Notes under the pieces: generated by a model | What the model saw: the letters and a program-made list of their open reading frames with translations, nothing else | Told to the model about the DNA's origin: nothing | Databases searched by the model: none | Shown here: positions 10,513 to 22,900 of the stretch, in pieces | Numbering within the stretch: position 1 is the stretch's first letter | Layout of the letters: the number at the start of each line of letters is the position of its first letter | Source of the DNA: Lycocorax pyrrhopterus obiensis | Lineage: Eukaryota; Chordata; Aves; Passeriformes; Paradisaeidae | Assembly (NCBI GenBank): GCA_014706295.1 | Contig: JACSVZ010000004.1 | Span: 5,696,965-5,760,964 of the forward strand | DNA: 64,000 nucleotides | Direction of reading: 5' to 3' | Position numbers and translations under genes: made by a program

Positions 10513-13500
10513 TTACTGAGAGCTCTGCCCTGGCTGCCTGGGATCGGGGATTTGACTCTCCCTGTTTCAAACAATCAGGCAAAACCTGCAGAACACCCTT
10601 GTTAAATGATGCACTCAGTTCTGCAAATTAATGAGTGTAGTCAGCCAAGTTCCTGTTCAAGGGAATGAAAATTTGCACTGCAAACTCTGATGCTGTGTTT
10701 GCAGACAATGAAATTAACTATTGTGTGGCTCTGGAAAACCCTGTAAATGAGCGGGAGACCAATCTGTTGCTGCATCCCTTTGATGTAAGAAACAAAAAAT
10801 GGGCTGTGTGTGCTGATTCACTTCTAAGCACAACGAGTAACTCCATCCTCAGGCTCTGAAACTGAGTTTCTAACTAACTTTTTTGTAGTTAATTACTCGT
10901 GTTAATATTTGCCACTAGTGACTTGAGGGGATGTTGCATTAGAAAAATCACCATCCTAAAAGTGCACAAGGCCATACATTTGTGTGTATTTAGGAGCTGC
11001 TTTTAGTATCTTTCCCGTTCCTATATTTTGGTTTATGTTGTTCTTCTGTCGTTTCACTCTGCTGTACCTCTGGCAGCGAGGAAAATAAAACTTCCACAGG
11101 GCTTCTCTGGTGCCCCGACTGTTATTTCCCAATGATCTACAACAATGGTTATTCAGTAACAGCTGGGCCACGTCTTCTTTAGACAAAGCCACTGTGGGGC
11201 TGAAACCTCCCATTGCTGGAGCATAACTGTTTCCCTGGAAACGGTTAACTAGCACGTGTTTTATTGTTTCCAACTGCTTTCCTGGGGTATTTGCAGGTGG
11301 TAGAAGATGCTTTCTTAAAGAGGGGTCATAACCTCGTGAACTTTCAGATGTCGCAACAAATTGGGGGACAAAAACATTTTTTTTTCTTTCAAATGGATTA
11401 AGTAAATCTTATTATCCAGCCTTTGCGAGACGGACGTAACTCACAGTTTGATTTTTTGCATTATATCCAGATGCTGATACAAGCATTTCTGCTGTCAAAA
11501 TTGTGTTTTGGGAATGGGAATCAAGACCCTATTCCAATAAGATTTTAAATAAACCCAGGGAGAACATGCAGACATTAAGATTACTGTGACTTTCTTTTGT
11601 CCTGGGTTTATGTCAGCTGTGGTTTCTTTGCCTGTATGTATTTCTGGTGAATTTGATATTTCAGGGATTTGTCTTAAAAATGCACTTGGACCTACCAGAA
11701 TTTTTAGGTTGATAGATCTTAGGATTAATACAAAATTATCTGTGAATATGGAAAGGATGGTAACCATGAAAAAATAACTTGCTTGGTATTTTACATTGAA
11801 AAATATGAAAGTATACCTACAATGCAGACACACATGCATTTGGATGTGTATCAGTAAGTAGGGAAGCAGAATTTTGTCAGTAGGAATTACATTTTCATTT
11901 TTCCCTATACCAAAATTAAATGTGCCTTACAAATGTATATATTGAATTTATAAAAAAACCATTTTTCTGTGGTACACAGGAATGTTTGAGTTAGAGTGGT
12001 TTGCTAAGAGGAAACAGTCCCAGGACAAAAGAGGGACAAGTAACATGTGACACAGTAAAAATGCGGTTAGATTTTAATAAATTCAGCAAAATCCACTCCT
12101 AATCGAGTGGGATGAAGAGAGAGCTCCCTCTCCTGTCTGTTTGATAAAATTTATAGTGGCTATTTATGTGTTTACTTTGAGGTATAAATAAAGGTAACGT
12201 TTCAGTGACATGCTGGGAGGTTTGTAATAAAAGGCTTCATCTCTGGAAAGAGTGAGAAGGTGGTTAAATCCGATCTGTCCTTTTTTTGAGACATTCTGAA
12301 GCTCTTTTGTTGCACTGGTAGTGTGAAGTCTTGTTTTGAAAAAGGTACTGGCTGTGTAATCTGACTTTACAGTGTGCTCTGAACTAGGCACAAAATAAAG
12401 CTCCCCAAGCATGAACAAGAAACTGTCCCAGTGTTCCTGAAATTAACTCTCAGCCCAGTGGCAGGTTCAAGTCCTCAGGACCGTGGTTAATAATTAATTT
12501 TTTATTTTTTGTTATCTGAAGAACAATGTGAATATTCAGAGCCTTCCTTCATAGAATTTGTTTAATGGCACGTTTTTGAGATAGAGTTTTCTCAAAGGTA
12601 CAGCCATGGTAGGTGTTCCTGGGCTGGCCCATCTGCCGCCTTTGTTACAGAGCACATGCCTCATTTGTAGCTTAGATACCCCTGGGCCTGAGCTGTAACC
12701 CAGGCAGATGTGGAGAGAGTGAGGACAAAGTTTCTGCTGCTCACAGCTGAGCTTTTCCCAAAGATTTGCAACAGATCCAAGCAGCGAAGAATTAAAGGCT
12801 ACTGGTGACCGAGTTGTGCCATCAGAAGAAAGCAAATAAGTCACATCATGGCTGAAATGCACCTGTGAATATGACCATGTATTTTCTAAGACCGATTTTT
12901 ACAGTTTGTAAAGTTTTTTCCTGAGAAACCTGGGCATTCCTGTATAGATCAGTGACCCGTGTGACTTGGTTGCAAGCTTGTTTTATATGGACAATTAATG
13001 CAGGTACTCTCCTGTTTCTATCCATGAAAGTGCTTTGCTTCTCTTCCCTCTGTTCCACATCCCATCAGTGCTACTGCTCCTGGTTTTCATATGGGCTGCT
13101 CAGTCCTTTTGGTAGCCATCCCACGACAGCAAAGATCACTCATCACTAACCCATGGATGCATTCAGGGTTTAAACTCAAAGGTCAGGCTGGTAAGTGACC
13201 ACAGGACTGGACAATGTGTCCCTGCCCTGAGCCCTGACTGCCAAAGTCCCTCCCTGGGACCTGCCTTGGAACAGCAGAAAGAGCAGGAAAACGGCTCCTG
13301 GGCCAGAGCACAAAGCAATTTGGCACAGCCCGAGGGAGTTTTAGGCAGCACCTGGGGGAGGAGACTTTGCTGGGAACTGCGGGGAGCTCAGTTCCTGGCT
13401 GCACTGAGCCCAGGTGACAAGGACAATTGTCTGTTCCCTGAGATGGCTGTGTGGGTCCTTGGGTTTGTGTTGAACAAGGGTGTGGGAATGACACCTTCTG

Positions 13501-14000
13501 CAGGGATACATCGTGTGTGCCCTGGCCTGGTGGGTGAGAACACTGCTCGTTTTTCACATGTGTTTCAGAACTACATTGCTTGATGGCTTCCTTCACTTGG
13601 GCTCATGACTGACTGCATGAAAGCTAAATCAAACTCAATTTTTGGACAGATCCATTTCCTGTCATGATCTCTACATGATCTGTTAGAAGATACCTGGATT
13701 GGGGAAGGGAAACTGAGCTGAGGCAAGAAAAGGAGAGAGAAAAGCAACAGGTTGTACGCTCAGCCTATTCCTCCTCTCTTTTTTGAAGGGGAACAGCCTG
13801 AAATAAATTAGCACTTCAATAAAATAGCCACATTTCAGGCCAGAATTTGAGAGAAGAATGAAAGAATTATCCTCATTGTTCATTGCCTTACTCAAAGCAA
13901 ATTTTTAATCTACAAACCAGGTAAAAACTTTCTGACACACAGCCTGCCTCATGCATGCCCTGAGCTGTATTCTTCAGGAGCATCGCACTGGTTATGGCTT

Positions 14001-14045
14001 TTCCTTGAGATCGATGTGATGTCAAATAATAAGTAATAATAATAA
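14001..14045 (+). mobile_element. Possible degraded LINE/SINE tail
   Basis: TTCCTTGAGATCGATGTGAT followed by CAAATAATAAGTAATAATAA looks like a 'TTGAGATC...ATAAATAATAATAA' terminus of an L2/CR1-type element. It is short and low in complexity, so a simple ATA-rich repeat is an equally good reading. Confidence 0.2.
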
Positions 14046-14919
14046 AGTTTTTGCCCACATGGTTCTTCTGCTGGAGGTTTTCTGGCAGCAGAGTAACCCA
14101 AACTGATCATCTGCATGCAGTCAGCCCGCTCTGCTTCACTGCAAACCCGCACTGATTCCTCCCCCTGCCCTTCTTAGTACCAAACTAGTTTGAAGTCTGT
14201 TATAAAGCAACTTCGATTCCAGACACAGCAATGAACCCACATTGAATTAATTATATTCTGCAAACTTCAGAACTCAGTTAAGTAATTTCATTTTTCATAG
14301 TTCTGAACAAAGAGCAAAGAGGCAATGACAGAGGCTTGAGTGTTGGCAATAATAAGATTGTATTTTGCTGTATAATTACTATCTCATTAATTCTAACTGT
14401 TGAAGAGCAGCTGCTGACTGTTGGTACCAATTTACTTTATGACTAAACCAATGATCTTGTTCAACAAATGAATTGACATTATTTTCAGGAAGAAAGCATT
14501 AGGAATATTTACGGAGCTATAGCAGTGATTAATAACAGGAGTTATTTACCAGCTCCCCCCAGCCCGAATTTAAAAGTCCAGACTTACCAGAAAACATGGC
14601 TACAAGCTGTTCACCATTCAGCTGTGTTTCTGCAGACTCCAGTACTGCTTTCAGCCTGCTCACTAACATTTGCAGTCACTTCAGACACCCTGTGCTGGGA
14701 TAGATGCTGCCTGATGTGAGCTGGAAATCACTTAAAAGGAAAAGCCTGGTAAGCGCTGCCTTACGCCCAGACCTTTCTGCCTTTGCTCCCAGTTTGCCAC
14801 AATTACTTTGCTAAAGCGATTCCTCAGGCTGGGCCAGTAATCTAAGAGCAGATTAATTTGTCACTGACTGCAAAAGGAGGCGAGTGGAGAGGAAGAGTTC
14901 TCTCCCTGCTCTCAAATCC

Positions 14920-15012
14920 CCGCTGAGGTCCCCGAACCGCGGCGCTGACACCGGCACGGGGGCACAGCTTCCTCGAGTCAGGCCTACTGTGCCGCCGGCT
15001 GCTCCCGGCATG
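14920..15012. other. Small CpG cluster
   Basis: A brief CpG-rich stretch (CCCGAACCGCGGCGCTGACA and onward to GTGCCGCCGGC) in AT-rich DNA, too short to call an island. It overlaps open frames on both strands that look like composition effects. Confidence 0.25.
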
Positions 15013-15260
15013 GCAGCTCCCAACTTGTTTCTCAAACAGAGAAACATCTGCTCCTCCAAAAGGTTCGGAAGCACCGGAGAGATAGCTGAGAATTACAAGG
15101 AAAATACAAGTTTTCTATAGGAAACAGCCTGGCAGTCCACACTTTGTTATTCACTTGATAAGCAGAGTCTTTTTGACAGTCCTAACCTTCTAAACTATAG
15201 GTCCTGCTGAGCCCAGCATGAGTCAAACGCTGGGTACCATCTGTCAGAGCTTTAGTGAGG

Positions 15261-15285
15261 TTTTTTTTCCCCCCTCTCCTCTTTT
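15261..15285 (+). repeat. 25-nt pyrimidine tract
   Basis: T8, then C6, then mixed TC and T4 with no purine. Low complexity; no exon follows it. Confidence 0.8.
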
Positions 15286-15457
15286 GCTACAATCTGCTAA
15301 GAGGGGTGCGGAATAGAAGTTGCTTTCCTACCCTTAAATGGGAAAGTAGGGAAATTCAATCAGAAGCATTAAAGAAATCCTGCTGTTTGCAAAAAACTCG
15401 GGAGGCACTGGGCAGGAGAACAGATTATTCTGTGTTCCTAAAGATTTTAAAAACAAG

Positions 15458-15479
15458 TATATAATATATATAATATATG
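15458..15479 (+). repeat. AT-rich 9-bp tandem repeat
   Basis: Two exact copies of TATATAATA followed by TATG. Low-complexity sequence. Confidence 0.75.
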
Positions 15480-18479
15480 CCTTGGGAAGTAGGGAGAAAA
15501 TCTGAACCCCCAAACCAAGCAGATGATTTTGAAAAATGAATTTATGTGAACTGTGGTATTAACAGAAGTTTTGAAGTGATGCACAGTTCAGAGGTTTCAG
15601 CTGTTTTCCTAAAGGAACACTCTGAAAGGATATTCCAAATTTCCCATTGATGGACATTTAATAAGAGGAGCTGGCAGAGAAGAAATGCCCCCCTGCTGCA
15701 CTGGAAAAGAATTACCAAAGGGACATTTTTATGTCTCATTAGTTTATATTCAGCCCTAAATTAGCACCTGTTTTGAACTCTGTCGAAGTTTTCTGGGACT
15801 TCGGAGACAAATGAGTATTTGTCTGTAACATATGCCTAACAATTCACCAAAACAGAGGGGTTTGGGGGTTATTGCAGACACAGATGGAAAGGAGAATATA
15901 AGAAAAGCAGTGCCCTGATTTTCCAGGGCTGAGGGCTGTGTGAGAAGAGTACCTGTAGTCACCTATATTGCTCTGCAAGGTGCAGCCAAGTTTTGCCTTC
16001 TCCTGCCTGCACAAGTGGCTCTTTGAGAAGCAAATTCCCAAGAACCACAGCAGTTGCTAATACTCGAGAGAAAGAAGTGGGAAATTCTTTCAAGTCATGT
16101 ATTTTTGTTGTGCACTAGCCTGTGTTTATAGGGTAGTGTGGGACTGAAGTTGTTTTGTGTTAGACCCTGCAGGGTCAGCAGTGTTAGCTCCACACCACTA
16201 ACACAGCCCTGTGAGTCACAGCCACTCCTGGGGGGACGTTTAGTGCCTTTCTTGTCTTTTCTCCCCCAGTTTTATAAACTGAAGGAAATGTTCAGCCTTC
16301 AAGACTGGATCTGTGACTCTGCCTGGACATTTGTGTCAGCAGGGCTCAGTTTTCACTTGAAATTATTGTAATCAACCACAGAAATTAAGGGTATAATTGT
16401 GCATGAAGTTTTGTTTGAGGTCTGAATTTTAGAAAGCAGAAACTCTTAATTATCTTTACCAAGATGCTTAGGTCTCCTTTTACTGTATCATTTTCTACCT
16501 CTGCTGAGTTGCATCACATCATTTCAATTTGTGTTAATTTAGCAGAAGAGATCTGTGGCTAACTGTGAGCACAGATGGAAAAAGTTCCAATGCAATTTTA
16601 TTGTTCCTTTAGTCACAGCAGTTCTATATTGCCATTATAAAAGGTCAGCAGTGTGATTTTAATGAGTGATTCTGGTCTCCTTGCAATTTTACACTGATGC
16701 AATTCTGCTAATACATGCAAGCACTTGTGCTGGTGACACAGGTGGGGAGGGGATCAGTGGGATTCAGACTGGTGTTTGCTTTGCCTGTTCTTGTGAGCAG
16801 GGGTGTTAAAATGTACAAAATGGGCACAAGCAGGTGGTTACAAAAGTTGTGGTGTGTGGCAGAAGCAGTTTATGTGAGGAGGTGGCTTTACAGGCTTCTG
16901 TGTGGGCAGCTGTACCTGTAGTTGTTGTCTTTGGATTTGAATGTATCATTTGAGCAAAGGGCGATGTTGTGGCTTGCCTAATATTAGGAGGCAATTGTAT
17001 GTACAGTACGTGTTTGTCCAGATTCCGTTTTCATCCTCCTTGCCTACGTTTGCTGTGGCAATGGGCAAGGACAAACCAGAGCTGAGCCGCTTTGTCCCAG
17101 GTGCTGGGGAACGCTCCTTGGTGGGAAGCCCCTTCCTGAGGGGCTCCAGGCTATGCAGGCAGAGCGCACAGGAGGCAGGACAGGTGGAAGGAGAGAGAAC
17201 CAAAACTGTCCAGTCAAAGGTGACGTTTTTAATGGCTGTCTCACCAATAATCTGTACTTTTGCAGGCAGTGTAAAGAATGTGTTTCTCACCATGCTGCAT
17301 CGGTGCAGTGATGCTGCCGTAGAGTGGTTCTGTGGCCTCTTTATTCTGTCCAGTCTCCTGCTGAGCAACATTTAAATCCATGTGTTGCTATTTGGGATGA
17401 ATATCTTTGATTTAATGTTATATTCTGGGTTGTGTGTCTCACCCCTAAAGGCTGTGTCTGTTCCAGAAAGAGCCCTCCTGGTGTTCAGGTGTGAGCAAAC
17501 ACATCGTGTGCCAGGACCCTGTCCCAGCCATGTGGGGAGGGCAGGACAGCTCCCAGGTACCTCCCTGCTTCGAGGGGGAGCACAGCCCAGCCTGTTCCCG
17601 CTCCGCACGCTCCACAAAAAGCCGGAGCACCTGTTCTGTGCACGCTCCTGCTGGGCTCTGCTGTTTGTGTCTGCTGCCACCGGGGTCCCACGAGGGGGAC
17701 TGGAGCTTTTTAATGGAACAAGGAAAGCTGCGAGTGCCTCAGATGTGCACTTTCACAGCAGTTGTCTCTCTCTTCTTGAAAAGACCACAGTTCTGAGGTC
17801 AAATCACATTCTTTTGATGTAATTAATAAAACCGCACGAGAATTAGTTGCACTTCATCTTGCCAGGCTCCATGTGTGAATCTGGAGGGCTTCTGGAGTTA
17901 AACTGCCGGACTTTGTGGATGTCACATTATTCAATTTGTAACAAACTGTGGTAGCACTTTGAAGCATTTAAACCGTGCAGCAGTCACTCTGGGATATCTG
18001 GTATTTTATGGATGTTTAGGAAGTGCCATGTACTTCAATAAAATAACATTTCCGTTCCATCAGCGTCACTGCTGGTGATGAAGGTGTGTGTGAAGTGCTG
18101 CTCATTTTTCTCTCTTTAATTTAAAATAGTTATTTAAAGCAGTGGTTTGTGTTGGTAAAAAGGATGATGTGCAGACAACAGAATAATTTTATTCCATGTT
18201 GTATCTCAGGTGATACAAATACTGTCATGTCTAACATTATGTCTGAGCTAACTAAAAATGGGCAAATAGACGTGAGTTTTACACCAGCGTATTCTCTCCT
18301 TTGTCATGTGAACAAACTTCACATACCCTTTTGCTTCATAAACTTGTTGGCTCAAATGACTGGTTTGACACAGACCCATTTAGTGGGTATTATTTATTAC
18401 TATTATATTAGAATTGTGGAAGACTCTTAGGCTTCTCTTTAAATTTTAAATACTGTAGGAAAACCTAAGTCAGTCCTGA

Positions 18480-19400
18480 TCCCAGAGCCATTAATTTTAG
18501 TGGCATAACTGCCATTAATTTAGTGAGCCCTGAGGCTTTGTGCTACAGATATCAAGCGATGTTTTTAGAAAATGCAGAGTGAAAATGTCTTTTCAGGAAA
18601 AAGGCACAAATGTGCCTTCGTCTTTTTGAAGCTAAAATTACGCCTCAGAGCTGCCAGGAGTTTTGTGCAAATATAAACATTTCTGAAATGCACTCCAAAA
18701 GGAGAGTTTCTTTTAATTTATAAAAATCATTGAATGGGTAGTTAACAGCACCTTAAAATTTGCTGTCAGAGTAAAATATGTTTTCATGGCATTTGTACAG
18801 CACAGACGTTTGTCATGTAGTGTCTCTGTGTTACTTCTGTCCCTAAGCCCAACGTGCTTTGTGGGGTTTCTCTACATTTTTCATGCTGGCTGACATAAAA
18901 CTGCTGTTAGAGGCATGGGGTAATTACATTTGCATGTGACTGGGGGAATTTGCACTGATATTTGACTTTCAGTCTTATGCAAATTACCGGCATCCAATTT
19001 GGCAGAAGTAAAATTCCTGACCTTTGAAATGTTCATTTTCAAGTGTCCAATGGGATCGTTATAGGCATTGCTGTCTGTGTTTTATACCGCTGCTCAACGC
19101 TTTGGAATAGTTTGAGTTCCTCAGTTCCTTCCTATGGATACTGGTAGATATTTTTCACTGCCTATTGAGAGTTACTAATTTGTGACAGAATTTTACGATT
19201 TTCCATGCTTTCTCTTCCATGAGTAGCTTAGTCTTCTTTAGGAAAAGCCTCTCTTTTACTTCTAAATGTTCTTAATTAAATAATGTTGAGATGATTTTAT
19301 TTGCATATAACTTTCAATCTCGTGATCTGCTCTGGAGAGGTCTAGAAAATCAAATAGTTTTGAGAAGAGACTTCTTCACGCTCCCAACAGCCTAAAATGC
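18480..19400. promoter_or_regulatory. Enhancer-like tract with three POU octamers
   Basis: This non-coding tract holds three exact octamer sites: ATTTGCAT at 18928-18935 (two bases after TAATTA), ATGCAAAT at 18977-18984 (then TACC), and ATTTGCAT at 19299-19306. The first two face each other 41 bases apart. Octamers are the known binding sites of POU homeodomain factors. No open frame of note and no repeat covers the region. Whether it is conserved or active is inferred from motif clustering only. Confidence 0.35.
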
Positions 19401-19925
19401 TCCCTAATATTTTTATAAAAATAAACAGAAAATAGGAGCCCATTCTACCTCACTGGTAAATAAGGGGCTGCAGTCATTCAAAACACGGTTTCAAGTGACA
19501 AACTTGGCACTTACACGCTCCCTATTGGAATGCAGGAATAAGATGGAATGAGAGGCTGCATGTGTCCGACAATATTTAATAAAAGCAAAGTTAATAGAGC
19601 TGAATCCTTCCAGAACTTTTTGTTTCCACAATCTCTGCTGCCCAGTTTTAGTTCTGTGAGCGTTAATTTGCTGTTCAGAGCCCTGTTACCTGCTGGAACA
19701 CAGGATGCGCCCGAGCAAAACAACAGCAGCGAGTTAATAACACTTCAAGGTTGACCCGCCCTTTATCCCAGAATTCGTTCTGTATGTCTTCCTATTGATC
19801 TGACTCTTGCAGCTTTTTGTCACCTGGGAATTAACAATTCAATGTTTTATTTGACCATTTATCTCTTTAGCAAAATTGTTGCAATCTCTTTGACCTTTTG
19901 GAATGTTTATGACAAGGTGTTTGCA

Positions 19926-19980
19926 GTTAATTGCGCTCGTAAAAGAGTAAAGCTCAGACCGCGTCTAATGCGTGCAAGGA
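19926..19980. promoter_or_regulatory. CpG-retaining block, enhancer-like
   Basis: Five CpGs (19934, 19938, 19960, 19962, 19971) fall within 38 bases of otherwise AT-rich, non-island DNA, next to AGTTAATTGCGC. CpGs decay quickly in methylated vertebrate DNA, so retention outside an island hints at constraint or an unmethylated regulatory core. The call rests on base composition alone. Confidence 0.25.
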
Positions 19981-22900
19981 GCCAACCAAGATTCCTTACA
20001 AAAACATTCTGAGCTATAATGTGAGCATCTCATTTGTTTCCAGTATTATTATTCTTAAAATAAATAAAATCTCACTTCAGGCACTCCACTGAATTGCTAA
20101 TATGGTATAAATCTGCATCTTGCCAGTGGAATTCATGTGCTGCCCCTGATTTCCTCAGCTGCTGCACTGGAAATTGGTAATCTGGAAATGACTGCCCTCA
20201 CAAAGCCTTACAGTTATTTATTAAGGAACTGGGAAAAAATGACTTCAGTGGCACAGTGGTGTGAAATTTCACAAAGCAGGACCAAAACCTCCCTAACACC
20301 AACACTGTGTGAATCAAACCAGTCACTGGAGAATCCTTGAATTATTTTCTTCACTAGTGAAATATTTTGCTGTCTGTTCATGAGTGACTAACTCCCAAAG
20401 TCTGTTCTTTCCCTGTGTGTCCCACTGCTCTCCCGTTATCAGAGTCAAATGCAGGTTCGCTGCTTTTCCAGCTGTGCCTTTCCCACAGCTCCCGAGCACG
20501 TTCCGGCCGCTTCCATGTAATTTCCAAGGCCTCGCTTTCACCGATAAGGCCTGAGGTGCTTGGCTTATTCACATCTGCTGCTTTCCTGGAGGTCAATCAA
20601 ACAGTTCTGCATTCAAGGAGTAATGGGGTCTTACAAAGGAAAACAATTATTTCACTTGAAATCTATTGATCTGGTTTCTGTGGTTCATGTGGTGTTTTGG
20701 GTGCAGAACAGTTGCTTGAAACAATTTGAGATCAATTCAAGTGTAACTGAATCAATAGATAACCATAACTGAAACGCAGCTCTTGGTTTTTATAAGAATA
20801 GAGTTTTTGCTCCTGACAGTAAAATGAGAATGCTAAGAGTGAGCAAAACAGTTGGAATTAGAAGCTCCTGTGTATTAGTGACAAGTAACTTCTAGCAGTA
20901 TTTGCCTAAATTTCAGTCTAAAGGAAAGCTGGGACATGAATAGCAACATGAAAGCAGAGATTTGTTATTTTGCCAATAATTTTTATAAATGCTTCCCAAA
21001 GAGTTGGGTTAATTTCTTTTCCATTCTGAGTATCAAATCATCCAAAGATAAATTTACCAGGTTTACGATATTGTTAAGAATGTTGTCACCTTTATATAAT
21101 TTTGCTTCAGGGAGCAAAATTTACATGTTTAAATTACCTTACTTTCACAATAAATGTTGGTGCTAGAAAAATTTTATTTTATAAACAGGTCTCCTTTCTA
21201 TATTGCCCACAGAGTTTGGTTTTATTTTACTCACTTTTCTGTTTGCTCCAGCTCTCTTTTCTGTTGAGAGTTTATTCAGGCAGAAAATTTCTGACCATTC
21301 AAAAGAAGTTTGAAAACAATGGATGGGGAAAGGCAATCGGGGTATCAGAAGATGTATTTTGACATTAACTCTTTGTCTGCTGCTGGAGCACAGGCTGGCA
21401 ACAAAATTAATGGAGCAGGGGAAGCTTTTGTTAAAGCAGTTATTAAATGCAATCACTTAGTCCTGCCCATAGAAAATGTTGGTTTGGAAATCTTTCCTGT
21501 AAAATGTTCAGTGCTGATAGAAATCTGATGGACAGTAAAATAGGCAAGGTTCTTTCCAGCTTTGTGGAATCTGCAAATTACATTTTCTGCAGCGATAAGA
21601 GCATTTTGGGATCCCCAGGATGAAGATCATAACTAATTTTCTGATTATTTTTGTGGGCAAGGGCAGCTACTGTAGCAAACTAATGCCTAGTTAGTAATGA
21701 ATAAAAAGTGACAGGCAAAAAGTATAAAAGTCTTTTTAAGCTTTTCTGAAATTTATTTCAGTTGGAAAAAAGTGCTTTTGCGTCTTGCTAATTTGCTTTC
21801 CTAAAATCATGATTTGAAAAATTCATGGCAGTGAATATTAGGACAAATCTGCCCCATTACAAATATACATAACAAGAGATTTCCTCAAAACACCATTAAA
21901 ATTGTAGTGCTGTTTAAGCAGCTTTTGAATGCATAATTGTCCCTGGAAAGGGCATTTTGGGTGTGCGTGTGATGCTGAAATATTCAGATAAACCTGCTGG
22001 TTTTGTGGAAGTGCCTTTTGTAGGCAGAAATACAGAAACCACCACACAAAGAGCTGAGATGGATCCAGTCCTGAGCCTGGGTAGGGTGAACTGCCCTGGA
22101 CAAATCCAGTGAGACACTGCAGATGCTCTGAGATGAATTTGGTTGTTAGGTCTTGCCTCTGATTTCAGCAGAATATTCTAATAACAGTAGCAGCGAGAAA
22201 CTAATATAGTACTTGTTTTAGTGTCTTCTGGATCTCCAGTATGGGCTGGTGACTGTATGGTTATACAGAGAATTTGGTATTTTTAAAAACCTCTCTTTAC
22301 GGGTACTGGGCAGCAGCCAGTGAAGGCTTTTTACTATTGTGCCCCACAACTAAGAGCTGTGAGAGTGCACAATCTGCTGACTACTACTGATAGGAGTTGT
22401 GCTGTGCCTGGGCTGCTTTAGATGATGCAACTTGCATGAGATTGAAAGAAGTTTTTATAATGCAATAAATGGTATGAAGAGGATAAAACTTTGTTCGTTG
22501 ATCGTAAAATTGGAAATTGAAAACTAAGCTCAGTCTTTTGCTGCACTGAATGAAGATGGAAGTAAACATTATTTACGATTTGCTGCTCAAATTTTTGTTG
22601 CTAAAGACCATCACCCTGTGCAAGCTGTTGGTGCTCTCTTTCCCGGAGGGATCAGTGGTGACCATCTCTGGTCTCCAGGCTGAGCTCAAAGAACAGACAG
22701 GACATATTTTTGTTTTTCCAAAGCAGAGGCTATTCAGAGCTGCTGTCAGTGCCCAGCATTGCTGATTGACGGTCACTTAGACATCAGAGCTTCTGCTGGC
22801 CAGCCCCTGCGGTACTGAACAGCTCCGGACCCGGTGGGTCCATGGTGCTCAGACCCCTGCCATGGAAACCAGCCCTCAGCATCCTACACCTCATACTTCA

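Larger units (their letters stand above)
5100..13990. other. Gene-free AT-rich stretch
   Basis: Besides the 7255-7420 block and small tandem repeats listed separately, I see nothing functional. Open frames of 60-125 codons occur but lack ATG starts, splice context and family resemblance. A splice-bounded reading near 5015-5255 on the minus strand has a fair acceptor (CTGCTTTCAG) but no matching donor. Confidence 0.55.
14046..18479. other. Gene-free stretch
   Basis: AT-rich non-coding DNA. The densest open frames are on both strands at 16940-17820. They are up to 146 codons, overlap each other and track local GC content. TTAATTATATTC and CTCATTAATTC near 14250 and 14390 are ordinary homeodomain cores. 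I see no RNA gene or repeat family. Confidence 0.55.

Noticed and set aside
16940..17375. Overlapping 141-144 codon frames on both strands
   Set aside because: Mutually antisense and composition-driven. A donor-like CATG|GTGAGA on the minus strand has no good acceptor upstream.
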